Shown one piece after another: positions 1 to 7,998 of a DNA stretch of 64,000 bases; within the stretch, counting starts at the first letter, position 1; each line of letters opens with the position of its first letter. This DNA is from Salinispora vitiensis. GTDB taxonomy: Bacteria; Actinomycetota; Actinomycetes; Mycobacteriales; Micromonosporaceae. The stretch spans positions 4,161,901 to 4,225,900 of the forward strand of contig NZ_KB900388.1 in the NCBI RefSeq assembly GCF_000378825.1, written 5' to 3'. A program made the translations under genes and the position numbers. Below the pieces are notes generated by a model that was not told the DNA's origin, did not search any database, and was given only the letters and a program-made list of their open reading frames with translations.

Positions 1-108
1 AAGGCCGCAGCTACCGCGACCGCCCCGGACCTGGTCCAGCGGCAGTTCACTGCCACCGAACCGAACCGGCTGTGGGTCGCCGACATCTCCTACCTGCGCA
101 CGATCCTG
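1..108 (+). pseudogene. IS3-family transposase OrfB fragment (5'-truncated by window, 3'-broken)
   Basis: Reading frame 1 gives a short peptide containing PNRLWVADISYLRT, the start of the rve integrase domain of IS3-type OrfB (first catalytic Asp in the ADISY motif). The match stops after about 36 codons, where sequence of the oppositely oriented IS5-type transposase begins. Only this piece is inside the window; the upstream part may lie to the left. It is dead as a transposase and marks an insertion or deletion junction near 108-137. Confidence 0.6.
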
Positions 109-138
109 TCTCGGCGTCGAGCCGGGATCGGGCCCCTT

Positions 139-514
139 TTTGCAGATGGCCGTCCCGGCGAGCGCCGGCGGCGTGTTGGTGGGCGCGGCTGGTCATCGAG
201 TCCACGCTGACCATCCAGGTGATCCGGCCTTGCGCATCGCCGGCGGCCTGCGAGGCGGCCAGGATCTTGTCCCAGGTGCCGTCGCGCTGCCAGCGACGGA
301 ACAGCCCGTAGATCGTCTGCCAGGGTCCGTACTCGGCCGGCACGTCACGCCAGGGCGACCCGATTCGGATCCGCCACCTGATCCCGTCGATGAGCTGCCG
401 TTTGTCCCACTTCGGCGGCCGACCCTTCACCGACGCGGCCGGCAACAGCGCGGCGAGCCGCTGCCACTGAGCGTCGGTGAGGTCGTGCCGCCTCGTCACC
501 GCTAAGGTAGCCAC
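139..514 (-). pseudogene. IS5-family transposase remnant (N-terminal DUF4096 part only)
   Basis: A GTG-started frame from 514 encodes about 125 residues typical of the first half of IS5-group transposases: LTDAQWQRLAALLP at the N-terminus, GSPWRDVPAEYGPWQTIYGL, and the first DDE aspartate context VSVDSMTSRAHQHAAGAR. After GHLQKG the homology ends and the frame runs on as noise to position 47. The second half with the remaining catalytic residues is absent, so the element cannot transpose by itself. Upstream it is bordered by a 14-bp inverted repeat. It lies tail to tail with an IS3 fragment, which suggests nested insertions followed by deletion. Confidence 0.75.
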
Positions 515-569
515 GAGGTCTCCGGTATGACGTTCTTGCTTGGTCGCAGAACCAAATACCGGAGACCTC
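515..569. repeat. 14-bp perfect inverted repeat next to IS5 remnant
   Basis: GAGGTCTCCGGTAT (515-528) and its exact complement ATACCGGAGACCTC (556-569) can form a stem with a 27-nt loop directly before the transposase start codon. It may be a transposase operator or a terminator that insulates the element. Bases 570-640 resemble an IS end (GGCGTGTTTCAG on the minus strand), but the outer boundary cannot be fixed without a second copy. Confidence 0.55.
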
Positions 570-702
570 TTCAGTTGTCGATCACCGACACGCCGTGACC
601 TTCACCGGCCACCACGACTTCTGAAACACGCCTTAGCCCAGTGCAGCATGCTCGCCACAGCCGGCTCAGGTTCATGACACCGACAACAAGGGGGCCGCAG
701 TG

Positions 703-720
703 GGCCAAGCATGCTTGGCC
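703..720. promoter_or_regulatory. 18-bp perfect palindrome, likely operator of the toxin-antitoxin-like pair
   Basis: GGCCAAGCATGCTTGGCC is self-complementary over 18 bp and ends 21 bp before the ATG of the HTH-containing gene at 742. Antitoxins of AbiE-like systems commonly repress their own promoter, so this is the natural candidate binding site. That function is inferred. Confidence 0.55.
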
Positions 721-741
721 TAGCGTAGTAGGCTGACGAGC

Positions 742-1308
742 ATGGGTCGGTTCTCCGAGGATGAGCTGCAGGCGGTTGTCTCAAGGTACGAGGCGACGCG
801 CGCGCAGGCGTTGACCGAGCGGGACGAGCAGCTGCGGGCGTTTCACGCCGCCGGCTGGCGACCGGTCGATCTGCAACGGGTCACCGGGTACAGCCGGGAG
901 ACGATCCGCCAGGCCCTCCGACCGGAGGTCCGGCGGGCGACCAATCTCAGCCGGCGCAGGACGGCACCCCAGCCGCCGGCGGACTACCGGCCCTACGGCG
1001 ACCGGAAGCCCTACGTAGTGGCCGCGACCCTCGCCGATCTCCATGGCCCGACCGCGGGCACGGTGACGCTTCCGCCTCATCTCGACTGGTCCGGGCACGC
1101 CGAGTACGACCTTGACCGGCCCGCCCGCCTGGCCAGCATGTACAAGGTGGTGCTCACCGAAGCCAGCACGGCCGAGGACCTCAACGCCTGGCTCGATGTC
1201 GACCTCCTCCGGCGGCTCTGGCCCACCCTCTGGCTGCCGCCCCAGCTCCGCCAGCGCTGGGAGGACACCTTCCCTGAACTCGCCGCCACCCGCAGCGACG
1301 CGGCATAG
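742..1308 (+). CDS. HTH-containing antitoxin-like protein of an AbiE-type pair
   Basis: 188 residues. Residues about 36-60 (AGWRPVDLQRVTGYSRETIRQ) look like a helix-turn-helix. The rest contains a RPYGDRKPYVVAATLADL motif of unknown role and a Trp/Leu-rich C-terminus (LLRRLWPTLWLPPQLRQRW). It precedes an AbiEii-type nucleotidyltransferase by only 2 nt, the order expected for an autorepressing antitoxin followed by its toxin. A palindrome sits just upstream. I do not recognise it as the classic AbiEi family; the antitoxin role comes from context. A fragment of a paralogue is found at 25.2 kb. Confidence 0.65.
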   Translation: MGRFSEDELQAVVSRYEATRAQALTERDEQLRAFHAAGWRPVDLQRVTGYSRETIRQALRPEVRRATNLSRRRTAPQPPADYRPYGDRKPYVVAATLADLHGPTAGTVTLPPHLDWSGHAEYDLDRPARLASMYKVVLTEASTAEDLNAWLDVDLLRRLWPTLWLPPQLRQRWEDTFPELAATRSDAA

Positions 1309-1310
1309 CG

Positions 1311-1958
1311 GTGGACCCCTTCCATGAACGCCTCGCCCGTACCGGGCTCGCGGCGGCCGATCGATACGGCTTCGCGCTGGCCGGCGGCTACGCCGTCCAG
1401 GCCGCCGGGCTCGTCGAGCGGCCCAGCGAGGACGTCGACCTGTTCACCGCCTGGGACCGCCGCGACGAGTTCACCGCCGCGGTCGTCGCCGTCGTGCACG
1501 CCTACCGCGACGACGGCCTCACCGTCGAAACCGAGCGGCAGTACGACACCTTCGCCCGGCTCGCAGTCACCGACGGTATCCGGGTTTCAAAGGTCGAACT
1601 CGGCGTGGACTGGCGCGCCAACGAACCGATCCTCATGGCGATCGGACCGGTACTGCACCCCGACGACGCGGTCGCGAACAAGATGAGCGCACTCTACGGA
1701 CGAGCGTTCGCCCGGGACTTCATCGACATTGACGCCACCCTCCGGTCCGGTCGCTACACCCGCGACGCCCTCCTCGCCCTCGCGCGGCGCGCCGACCGTG
1801 GCTTCCACCCGCGTATCTTCGCCGACGCCCTCGGACAAGCCACCCAGCTCGATCCTGACGACTTCGCCCTGTACGGCGTCACCGGCCCAGCGCTGGACGA
1901 TCTCCGAAGCCGATTCGCCCAGTGGCGCCGCGAACTGCTCGACGACGAGAGAGGGTGA
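1311..1958 (+). CDS. Nucleotidyltransferase AbiEii/AbiGii toxin-family protein
   Basis: 215 residues from a GTG start. The nucleotidyltransferase signature is clear: FALAGGYAVQAAGLVERPSEDVDLFT at about residues 20-45, i.e. the GG motif followed by D-V-D-L metal-binding acids, and a later acidic/Lys region (VSKVELGVDW, then DDAVANKMSALYGRAFARDFIDI) seen in DUF1814/AbiEii proteins. The related toxins modify tRNA or other targets by nucleotide transfer and cause abortive infection. Here it is the second gene of a tight two-gene unit whose first gene carries an HTH. No frameshift is visible; the pair looks intact although it lies among IS debris. Confidence 0.8.
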   Translation: MDPFHERLARTGLAAADRYGFALAGGYAVQAAGLVERPSEDVDLFTAWDRRDEFTAAVVAVVHAYRDDGLTVETERQYDTFARLAVTDGIRVSKVELGVDWRANEPILMAIGPVLHPDDAVANKMSALYGRAFARDFIDIDATLRSGRYTRDALLALARRADRGFHPRIFADALGQATQLDPDDFALYGVTGPALDDLRSRFAQWRRELLDDERG

Positions 1959-2128
1959 CTCGGCCCCGACTCACGGCAACGTTGAGCCCGCACCCATAGG
2001 GTCCGAAACGTTCCAGCTGATCTTCGGCAAGCGATCGCAGCGAGCCCGCGAAGCGACCGGCACCCAACGGGTGGCGACAGGAAAGCCGCAGGTCATCAGC
2101 CTGCGAACACTGGCGGAGCGTCGCCTTA

Positions 2129-2200
2129 GGAAACCGTTGCTCTATCCCCTGAGCTACGAGGGCGCGAGCGCCCAGTCTAGCGACCCGGGGGTTCACCTGG
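2129..2200 (-). repeat. Direct repeat copy 1: 5' half of a tRNA gene plus its upstream flank (att-like)
   Basis: On the minus strand a tRNA start is readable: acceptor GCCCTCG, D-arm GCTC-AGGGGATA-GAGC, anticodon 5' strand ACGGT and loop TTCC, ending at about 2129. The 3' half is missing. The same ~70 bp, including the flank before the tRNA, recurs at 12586-12659 with two or three differences. The loop suggests an Arg-type tRNA. Copies diverge inside the anticodon loop, a known crossover place for site-specific integrases. No integrase gene is found between the copies. Confidence 0.6.
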
Positions 2201-2310
2201 GGTGGCAGGGAGTGGCCCCCGTTCATCCGCGTCACTCGGACCCCTGTTCACCCAGCCTAGGACCACACCCCGAGTCTCCATGTGACTCAGGTTGATCTTG
2301 GTGGGCGGGA

Positions 2311-2516
2311 TGAAGTGGGTGCCGCGCCAGTCTCGTCGACCAGGGTGGGCTCGTCCTCGGGGTCCGGCGTCGCTGGCTGTGGCCGGTCGCCGACGCGGTG
2401 CTGGTCGCCTACCCGCGCCCACCCATCGACCGGCCACGCGAGCTGGCGGAGTTCCTGGGCACCCTCGACCCGCTGCGCGCGGCGGTCGCCGCCGTCCCTC
2501 AGGGGAGGTCAGTGTG
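2311..2516 (+). pseudogene. C-terminal fragment of an unrecognised protein
   Basis: A frame ending at the TGA near 2514 reads RRRWLWPVADAVLVAYPRP followed by DRPRELAEFLGTLDPLRAA, with strongly G/C third positions, so it looks like the tail of a real protein. It is preceded by a stop and has no start. Family not recognised. It abuts the 3' end of the PhzF gene on the other strand. Apart from the tRNA half, the rest of 1959-2310 shows nothing I can support. Confidence 0.3.
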
Positions 2517-3405
2517 AAGCGGCCATCTCGACGGTGCCACCGAGCCAGCAGCCTTCAATCCCGGTCTTGGTTTGTCGGAAACGCACCGTAATCAGGGATG
2601 GGCGGCCCATGGCCTGGCCTTGGCGTACACGTACTGTAGTGCCGGGTGTAACCCTTGCGGAGGGAGTTTGCAGGAGTCCGAACGCGAGGGACGCGGACGC
2701 GACACCCGTAGCCGCATCCTCCGGATATCCGGCCGACTGCGGGAACTGGCGGGCGTGCACCACCCGCCCGCCGGATTCGTCGCTCTTTTCCGGGAAGGCA
2801 TACGGGTAGAGTCCGGTACTGCCCAGGAGGCCGCATAGTGACTCGACCTGATCGAAGTCCGGCTGGAGTCGGTGCAGGACCTCGGTGCTGGCTAGCGGGA
2901 CGAGCGTCTTGATCCGGCTGGTGACGGCGTTGACAATCGGTGCGGAGTCGAGGTCGCTCGCCACAATCCGCAGCACATTCAATAGTGTCCGGACGGCGGA
3001 TTTGTCGTCGAGGGTTTGCACCCGGCCCGCCGGCTGGCTGATTTCCACCAGCGGCGTGTCGCCTTCACCCGTGATGTGAGCCTCTACGACACCGCTTGGC
3101 GTCGAGATCCTCGCCATGCAGCTGGGAAGGCGGCCCATGCGATGCAACAGCCACGTGGCGCCGACAGTGGCGTGCCCGCACATCGACATCTCCTCGTTGG
3201 GCACCCAGAAGCGCATGGCGAAGTCGCATCCGGATCCGGCCGGGGCGGGTAGGACGAACCCGCACTCGAACCCGTACGAACGGGCGACGGCTTGCATCTC
3301 GTGGTCAGACAGCCGGGCGGCGTTGAGTACGATGGGCGCAGGGTTCCCGCCACCGGGACCATCGGGAAACACGGTCAGTAGATGTATGTCAGTGCTCACG
3401 GCCAT
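2509..3405 (-). CDS. PhzF-family (phenazine biosynthesis-like) isomerase/epimerase
   Basis: 298 residues from ATG 3405; the frame stays open upstream, but PhzF homology begins at VSTDIHLLTVF. Family landmarks are present: GGNPAPIVL (residues ~19-27), SYGFECGF with the conserved catalytic Glu near 47, MCGHATVGATW (75-85) and EDAATGVASASLAFGLL in the second half. PhzF-type enzymes act on small cyclic or amino acid substrates by proton shift; the substrate here cannot be told. No phenazine cluster surrounds it. It lies alone between a tRNA-half repeat and a TetR gene. The upstream in-frame stretch (to 3726) may be a degraded neighbour and is not included. Confidence 0.8.
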   Translation of the reverse strand: MAVSTDIHLLTVFPDGPGGGNPAPIVLNAARLSDHEMQAVARSYGFECGFVLPAPAGSGCDFAMRFWVPNEEMSMCGHATVGATWLLHRMGRLPSCMARISTPSGVVEAHITGEGDTPLVEISQPAGRVQTLDDKSAVRTLLNVLRIVASDLDSAPIVNAVTSRIKTLVPLASTEVLHRLQPDFDQVESLCGLLGSTGLYPYAFPEKSDESGGRVVHARQFPQSAGYPEDAATGVASASLAFGLLQTPSARVTPGTTVRVRQGQAMGRPSLITVRFRQTKTGIEGCWLGGTVEMAASH

Positions 3406-3827
3406 ACTTTCCCAGACCCAGGTCGTCATCGCGCTCGCCCTCCCAAGAGGGTGGCGTAACTGCTGCTCCTCAGCGTGGGCCTGACGGAAGAACCGGTCCA
3501 CGATCATCGTGCTTACTGGACACCCCGGCCATTGGCTCAACGCTCGGTCGTCCAGCGAACGTACGGGCGCAAACTCCAACTCAGTACCGCAAAACATGAT
3601 TTCCTCCGCCGCGGGCAGCTGCGGCAAGGACAGTTCAGTGATCGACACATCGAGGCGCAGTCTGGGCCGGCCGGTCGAGATCACCGAGATAACGGTCGCC
3701 GCCGACCTCGCCATCCACGGCCCCACCCGCCAGTCCGGCCGTCCCGACTACGGCCCTGCTCCGGCATTGCTGATCGCGGCAGGGGCCGCCTGGTCGCACC
3801 CGGATCCGCACGCCGCCCGCAGGGGCC

Positions 3828-4421
3828 CTACTCGCCGGCCCCGTCGAGGGCGAGCAGGTCGAGGAGGCCGGACGCCAGGCCTTCGGCGGTGGGCAGACCG
3901 TCCGGGTCGACGAGCCATTGCACGATGAGGCCGCTCAGGATCGCGTAGCACATCGCGCCGACGTTCCTGGCCCGCTGGGGTTCGGCTGTGGGGTCGATAC
4001 CCAGCATCTGCGCGGCGAGGTTTTCTCGCGCGTCCGCGAGTGTGCGACGGAGCGCCTGACGCAGCTCGGAGTCCTCGTCGGCCTGTGCGATGAGTTCGAA
4101 CGACGCGGCGAGCACGCCGCGGTTGCCCTCGAACGACTCGATCACCTGCCCCCAGGCGGCGGCCAGATGATCAGGCAGCGACGTACGGGCCGGCACCGAC
4201 CGCAGCCGACCGTCCAGGGTGGCCGACCACTCCTCGAGCCCTTCCGTGAGGGCGGCGAGGAGCAGGGCCTCGGTGGTCCCGAAGTGGTAGCCGATGGCCG
4301 CTGTGCTCACCCCGGCCGCGGAGGCGACGTCACGGGCGCGGGTCCGTGCGTACCCACGCTGGTCGAGACAGCTCCGCGCGCCACGCAGCAGGGCAGCTCG
4401 ATTGTCGACCCGCATTGACAC
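3828..4421 (-). CDS. TetR/AcrR-family repressor
   Basis: 197 residues (GTG 4421; ATG two codons inside is equally possible). N-terminal HTH: ARDVASAAGVSTAAIGYHFGTTEALLLAAL (about residues 28-57), the classic TetR recognition-helix layout. The C-terminal ligand domain is all-helical with no known effector motif. It is divergent from the SRPBCC protein gene at 4538, and the 116-bp gap contains a 6-bp inverted repeat at 4449-4472. It probably represses itself and its neighbour; that is inference from arrangement. Confidence 0.85.
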   Translation of the reverse strand: MSMRVDNRAALLRGARSCLDQRGYARTRARDVASAAGVSTAAIGYHFGTTEALLLAALTEGLEEWSATLDGRLRSVPARTSLPDHLAAAWGQVIESFEGNRGVLAASFELIAQADEDSELRQALRRTLADARENLAAQMLGIDPTAEPQRARNVGAMCYAILSGLIVQWLVDPDGLPTAEGLASGLLDLLALDGAGE

Positions 4422-4448
4422 ACCCCTCCGGGTTGGTACGGTTGTGCA

Positions 4449-4472
4449 ACACGCCCGTGCAATAGTGCGTGT
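4449..4472. promoter_or_regulatory. Candidate TetR operator
   Basis: ACACGC (4449-4454) and GCGTGT (4467-4472) form an inverted repeat with 12-nt spacing in the divergent promoter region of the TetR and SRPBCC genes. An additional GTTG-TG-CAAC partial palindrome overlaps its left side (4441-4450). Confidence 0.35.
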
Positions 4473-4537
4473 GGTGCGTCCCAGGAATGTAGCCCGACCG
4501 AATCTGGCGAGTCCGTCGACCCGGAAGAAGGACTTTC

Positions 4538-5053
4538 ATGACCCGACGTCGTAAGGTCGTACTGTCGATTGCCGGGGCGCTTGTGGGCCTGGTGGCCCTC
4601 CTGGCACTCCTCGGCTCGGTCCGCGACACCCACATCGTCACGGTGACCCGCTCGACCGACGCCTGCCGCGACGCGATGTGGGACCTGTGGGCCGACGTGC
4701 CCGCCCGCACCGAGTGGGACAAGGGCCTCGACTACATCGAGCTCGACGGGCCCTTCGAGGCCGGCACTACCGGCACGGTGAAGGTCCAGGGACAGGACCC
4801 CATCGCCTACGAGGTGGTCGAAGTCGTGCCCCAGGAGCGTTACACAGACCGCTTCAAGAGTCTGCCGTGGACCCACACCGACTGGCACCACACGATCGAA
4901 CCCAACGACCAGGGCGGGTACGACGTCACCTGGCGACTGGAGGCGCGCGGCCCGCTCTCGATCCTGACCCTTCCCATCACCACTTCCATCTTTGGAGCGG
5001 AAGTCCCCGGTGCCGTGGACGAGTTCGTCGGCCTCGCCGAGTCCCGCTGCTGA
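4538..5053 (+). CDS. Membrane-anchored SRPBCC (START-like) family protein
   Basis: 171 residues. Residues 6-27 form one hydrophobic segment (signal anchor) after an RRRK start, so the protein is likely membrane-tethered with its domain outside or at the membrane. The remainder has the polyketide cyclase/dehydrase SRPBCC pattern: VTVTRSTDACRDAMWDLWADVP, GTTGTVKVQGQDPIAYEVVEVVPQERYTDRF, and a C-terminal helix. Such folds bind hydrophobic small ligands. Divergent from a TetR gene that probably controls it. Ligand unknown. Confidence 0.7.
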   Translation: MTRRRKVVLSIAGALVGLVALLALLGSVRDTHIVTVTRSTDACRDAMWDLWADVPARTEWDKGLDYIELDGPFEAGTTGTVKVQGQDPIAYEVVEVVPQERYTDRFKSLPWTHTDWHHTIEPNDQGGYDVTWRLEARGPLSILTLPITTSIFGAEVPGAVDEFVGLAESRC

Positions 5054-5281
5054 ACGACCACGCCGGGCCTCCGCCCGCGCCGGCCCGGAGCAGTGGCGTG
5101 GAAGGTCGTCGTTCGCCGGCGGTGCGGGTCAGCAGGAACCAGTTGCCGTTTCCGGACCAGCGCCGCGTCCTCCTGTCGGGCGGTCAACCTGTTGGGAAGA
5201 GGCTCTACCCGCTCGGGAGCGAGCTGGCCGCCGACGGTATCCCCATCTCGGTGACGTGCCAGGTGCCTCGTTCAGAGCGGG

Positions 5282-6568
5282 TCAACGGCCTCCGGCGCGG
5301 TCGAGGTACCGCCGACGCAGCGCGTACCAGGCAGCGCCGATGGCGAGCACGCCGATTCCCGCCCCAACGCTGGCTGGGGGCAGGCTGGCCGCCAGCGTGA
5401 CGCAGCCGGCCAGTCCCAGTACGGCGAGCAGCCGTACCGGCAGCCGACGGCCCGGGTCACGGCCGAGGGTGAGCGCCGCGGCGTTGGTGATTGCGTAGTA
5501 GACCAGCACGGTGCAGCTGGAGAAGCCGATTGCCCCGCGGACGTCACCGACGAGGACCACGGCCGCCACCACCATGGCCACCGCCAGCTCAGCTCGGTAT
5601 GGCACTTGGTGCACCCGGTGCACGGTGGCCAAGCCGACCGGCACGTCCCGTCGGCGGCCCATCGCCAGTAGGGTCCGACCCACGGCGGCGAGCAGCGAGA
5701 GCAGCACCCCGATCACCGCCACGGCTGCGCCGGCCCGGACCACCCAGGACAGGCCGGGCAGCCCGACGGCGGTCACCACGTCGGCCAGGGGAGCGGCGGA
5801 GGCGGCCAGCCGGTCCGGGCCGAGCACCCCCAACGTGATCACCGCTAGTACCAAGTAGATCGCCAGCACCATACCCAGCGCCAGCGGCACCGCTCGGGGG
5901 ATCGTTCGCCTCGGGTCGCGTACCTCTTCGCCGAGAGTGGCTATCCGGGCATACCCGGCGAAAGCAAAGAAGAGTAGCCCTGCGGCGGTCAGCACACCGG
6001 GCGCACCGGCACCGCCGACGTCGCTGAGCACCCGGCCGCCGACCGAACCGACGCCGCCGATTCGCTCCGCTGCGAAGCCGGTCAGGCCGACCACCGCGAC
6101 CAGGGACAGGACCCCCAGCACCACCCCGACCAGCACCTTCGTGGCCCGCGCCGTCTTCCCCACACCGCGCAGGTTCACGGCGGTGACGGCCGCGATGGCG
6201 ATGACGGCAACGAGCCGGGCCCGGTCCGGCCAGAGGTATGCCCCAACCGTCAGCGCCATCGCCGCGCAGCTTGCGGTCTTGCCGACCACGAAGCCCCAGC
6301 CGGCCACGAACCCGGCGAACGGGCCGAGCCGCTCCCGCCCGTAGACGTACGTGCCGCCGGACTCGGGGTAGTGGGCCGCCAGCCGGGCCGAGCTGGTCGC
6401 ATTACAAAACGCTACGAACCCGGCCAGCGTAAGTGCCACCAGCAGTCCGGTCCCGCCAGCCGCCGCCGCAGCTGGAGCGAACACCACGAAGACGCCCGCG
6501 CCGAGCATCGCCCCCATCCCGATGACCACCGCATCAGTTACCCCCAGCCGCCGCGCCAACCGCTCCAC
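5282..6568 (-). CDS. APC-superfamily amino acid/polyamine permease
   Basis: 428 residues with about 12 hydrophobic segments. It starts LGVTDAVVIGMGAMLGAGVFVVF, the TM1 signature of APC transporters in which the GMG-x-GAGVF stretch lines the substrate site, and has YPESGGTYVYGRERLGPFAGFVAGW in TM3 and FFAFAGYARIATLGEEVRDPRRTIPRA in TM6. Substrate not deducible. Its start faces a divergently transcribed SufR-like regulator about 70 bp away. Region 5054-5281 holds nothing recognisable. Confidence 0.85.
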   Translation of the reverse strand: MERLARRLGVTDAVVIGMGAMLGAGVFVVFAPAAAAAGGTGLLVALTLAGFVAFCNATSSARLAAHYPESGGTYVYGRERLGPFAGFVAGWGFVVGKTASCAAMALTVGAYLWPDRARLVAVIAIAAVTAVNLRGVGKTARATKVLVGVVLGVLSLVAVVGLTGFAAERIGGVGSVGGRVLSDVGGAGAPGVLTAAGLLFFAFAGYARIATLGEEVRDPRRTIPRAVPLALGMVLAIYLVLAVITLGVLGPDRLAASAAPLADVVTAVGLPGLSWVVRAGAAVAVIGVLLSLLAAVGRTLLAMGRRRDVPVGLATVHRVHQVPYRAELAVAMVVAAVVLVGDVRGAIGFSSCTVLVYYAITNAAALTLGRDPGRRLPVRLLAVLGLAGCVTLAASLPPASVGAGIGVLAIGAAWYALRRRYLDRAGGR

Positions 6569-6638
6569 GGACCAGACCCTAGGGGGCCGAGGTGAACAGC
6601 GTAAATTTTACCCAAGCTGCCTTGTGTATATTTGGTTC

Positions 6639-7280
6639 GTGACGAGTCGGCGAACAGCCCTGCGGCAGGTCCTCCACCGGGCAGCCGGTGCCATGACCGC
6701 TCAGCAGGTCGCAGACGCAGTGGGCTGGCCGGTCGAGACCACCCGGCTGCACTTGGAGGAGTTGGTTGGCGCGCAGCTCGCCGAGCGCGTACCCGGGGCG
6801 CCTCGCGGCCGTGGCCGCCCACCGATGACCTATCGCGCAACCGTCGGCATGGACACCGCCGGACCCACCCAGTACCGCTTGCTGGCGGGGCTCCTCGCGC
6901 GCACATTGTGCGAGCAGCCGAATGGTCGCGCACTCGCACGTGCCGCCGGACGGGCGTGGGCATCCGAGCAGCCGACGGAGGCCATCGACGGCGCCCCACT
7001 CACTCGGGCCACAACCGCGCTCACATCCCGCTTCGATGCCCACGAGTTCGCGCCAACCGCCGCGCTCACCGGGAACCGCGCCGAGATCACGTTATGGCAC
7101 TGCCCCTTTCTCGACCTCATACCTGACTACGGCGATGTCATCTGCTCCCTACACGACGGCATGGTGGACGGGATCACCCACGCCACTGCCGGGACATCGG
7201 TGGCGGCCCAACTCACCCCTTTCCCGCGACCTGACTCGTGTCAGATCACGTTGACCCGCCGCACCCGAAGGAAAGACTGA
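6639..7280 (+). CDS. ArsR-like/SufR-like winged-helix regulator with C-terminal cysteines
   Basis: 213 residues from GTG 6639; upstream codons belong to the permease promoter. N-terminal winged helix: AMTAQQVADAVGWPVETTRLHLEELVGAQLAERV, then the wing GRGRPPMTYRA typical of the SufR/DeoR-like group. The C-terminus has HCPFLDLIPDYGDVICSLHDGMVDG and a final DSCQITL, i.e. three cysteines placed like those that hold an Fe-S cluster in SufR-type regulators. Stop and next start overlap (TGATG), so it is co-translated with the cupin. Cofactor sensing is inference from the Cys pattern. Confidence 0.7.
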   Translation: MTSRRTALRQVLHRAAGAMTAQQVADAVGWPVETTRLHLEELVGAQLAERVPGAPRGRGRPPMTYRATVGMDTAGPTQYRLLAGLLARTLCEQPNGRALARAAGRAWASEQPTEAIDGAPLTRATTALTSRFDAHEFAPTAALTGNRAEITLWHCPFLDLIPDYGDVICSLHDGMVDGITHATAGTSVAAQLTPFPRPDSCQITLTRRTRRKD

Positions 7281-7663
7281 TGCCCACGACGCCAATGAAA
7301 AGTCTGCACGAACTCGGACAGGAACTCTTGACCCGCGCCCACGAAGCTTCGTCCGGGCGCGCCGCGGCCACGCTCAACGCCGATCACCGCAGCCTGAAGC
7401 AGCTAGTGCTGGCACTGCGGGCTGGATCGGCGTTGAGTGAGCACGAGAACCCAGGGCAGGCCACCCTGCAACTGTTGTCGGGAACAGCCACCGTGAGTAC
7501 CACCGAGATGACGTGGCATGGCTCCACGGGCGACTACCTGGTGATTCCAGATCACAAACACGACCTGCGAGCGGTCAGTGACGCTGTCGTCATGCTGACG
7601 TTCGTCAAAGATGCCAACCGGCCGGAGCCACCCGCGGCCGCCGACCTAAGGAGCGACACATGA
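7280..7663 (+). CDS. Small cupin-domain protein
   Basis: 127 residues. Single cupin barrel of the kind with G(X)5HX..E replaced by SALSEHENPGQATLQLLSGTATVSTTE, then GDYLVIPDHKHDLRAVSDAVVMLTFV; one His (PDHKHDL) can still bind metal. It sits between the SufR-like regulator and the HmoA-like monooxygenase, overlapping both by stop/start codons, so the three products are made in step. It may be a ligand-binding or detoxifying protein; substrate unknown. Confidence 0.75.
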   Translation: MPTTPMKSLHELGQELLTRAHEASSGRAAATLNADHRSLKQLVLALRAGSALSEHENPGQATLQLLSGTATVSTTEMTWHGSTGDYLVIPDHKHDLRAVSDAVVMLTFVKDANRPEPPAAADLRSDT

Positions 7664-7956
7664 GCATCGTTAAAATTAATGCGATAGACATCGTGGAGGG
7701 TCACGGTGACGAATTCATCAAACGGTTCTCGGCGCGCCCAGGCAAGATCGAAGATGCGGACGGTTTCGAGGGCTTTCAGGTGCTGCGTCCCACCGACGAC
7801 CGCACGACCTGGTTGGTGGTCACCCAGTGGCGTGACACCGAGGCGTACGACGCCTGGTACGCCACCCGCCCGCATCGCGCCCCCGAATCGGTGACCTACG
7901 CCGACAAGTGGGAGCTGTGGTCCTTCGACGTCCTCACCGCGGCGAACCCCGCCTGA
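7660..7956 (+). CDS. Antibiotic-biosynthesis-monooxygenase (HmoA-like) protein
   Basis: 98 residues with the ferredoxin-like ABM fold: VKINAIDIVEGHGDEFIKRFSARPGKIEDADGFEGFQVLRP, then TTWLVVTQWRDTEAYDAW. The length and the central GFxGF motif match the heme-degrading HmoA/IsdG-like subgroup, though heme oxidation is not proven. Last gene of the regulator-cupin-monooxygenase operon; a GC-rich hairpin follows 11 bp after the stop. With a possible iron-sulfur sensor as first gene, a role in heme/iron or redox stress is plausible. Confidence 0.75.
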   Translation: MSIVKINAIDIVEGHGDEFIKRFSARPGKIEDADGFEGFQVLRPTDDRTTWLVVTQWRDTEAYDAWYATRPHRAPESVTYADKWELWSFDVLTAANPA

Positions 7957-7967
7957 GGCCGCGCCTG

Positions 7968-7998
7968 CCTGGCCGGGGTCAGAACTACCCCGGCCGGG
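7968..7998 (+). terminator. Hairpin after the cupin/monooxygenase operon
   Basis: CCTGGCCGGGGT (7968-7979) pairs with ACCCCGGCCGGG (7987-7998) with one G-T pair and a 7-nt loop. No T-run follows. The rest of 7999-8499 carries no gene I can support, only the promoter region of the next ABC operon. Confidence 0.55.

Noticed and set aside
2129..2163. Functional tRNA-Arg gene
   Set aside because: The 3' half, including the anticodon 3' strand, T-arm and acceptor 3' strand, is missing in both copies.
2509..3726. 405-residue version of the PhzF protein
   Set aside because: PhzF homology begins at the internal ATG 3405. The extra N-terminal 107 residues match no part of the family.
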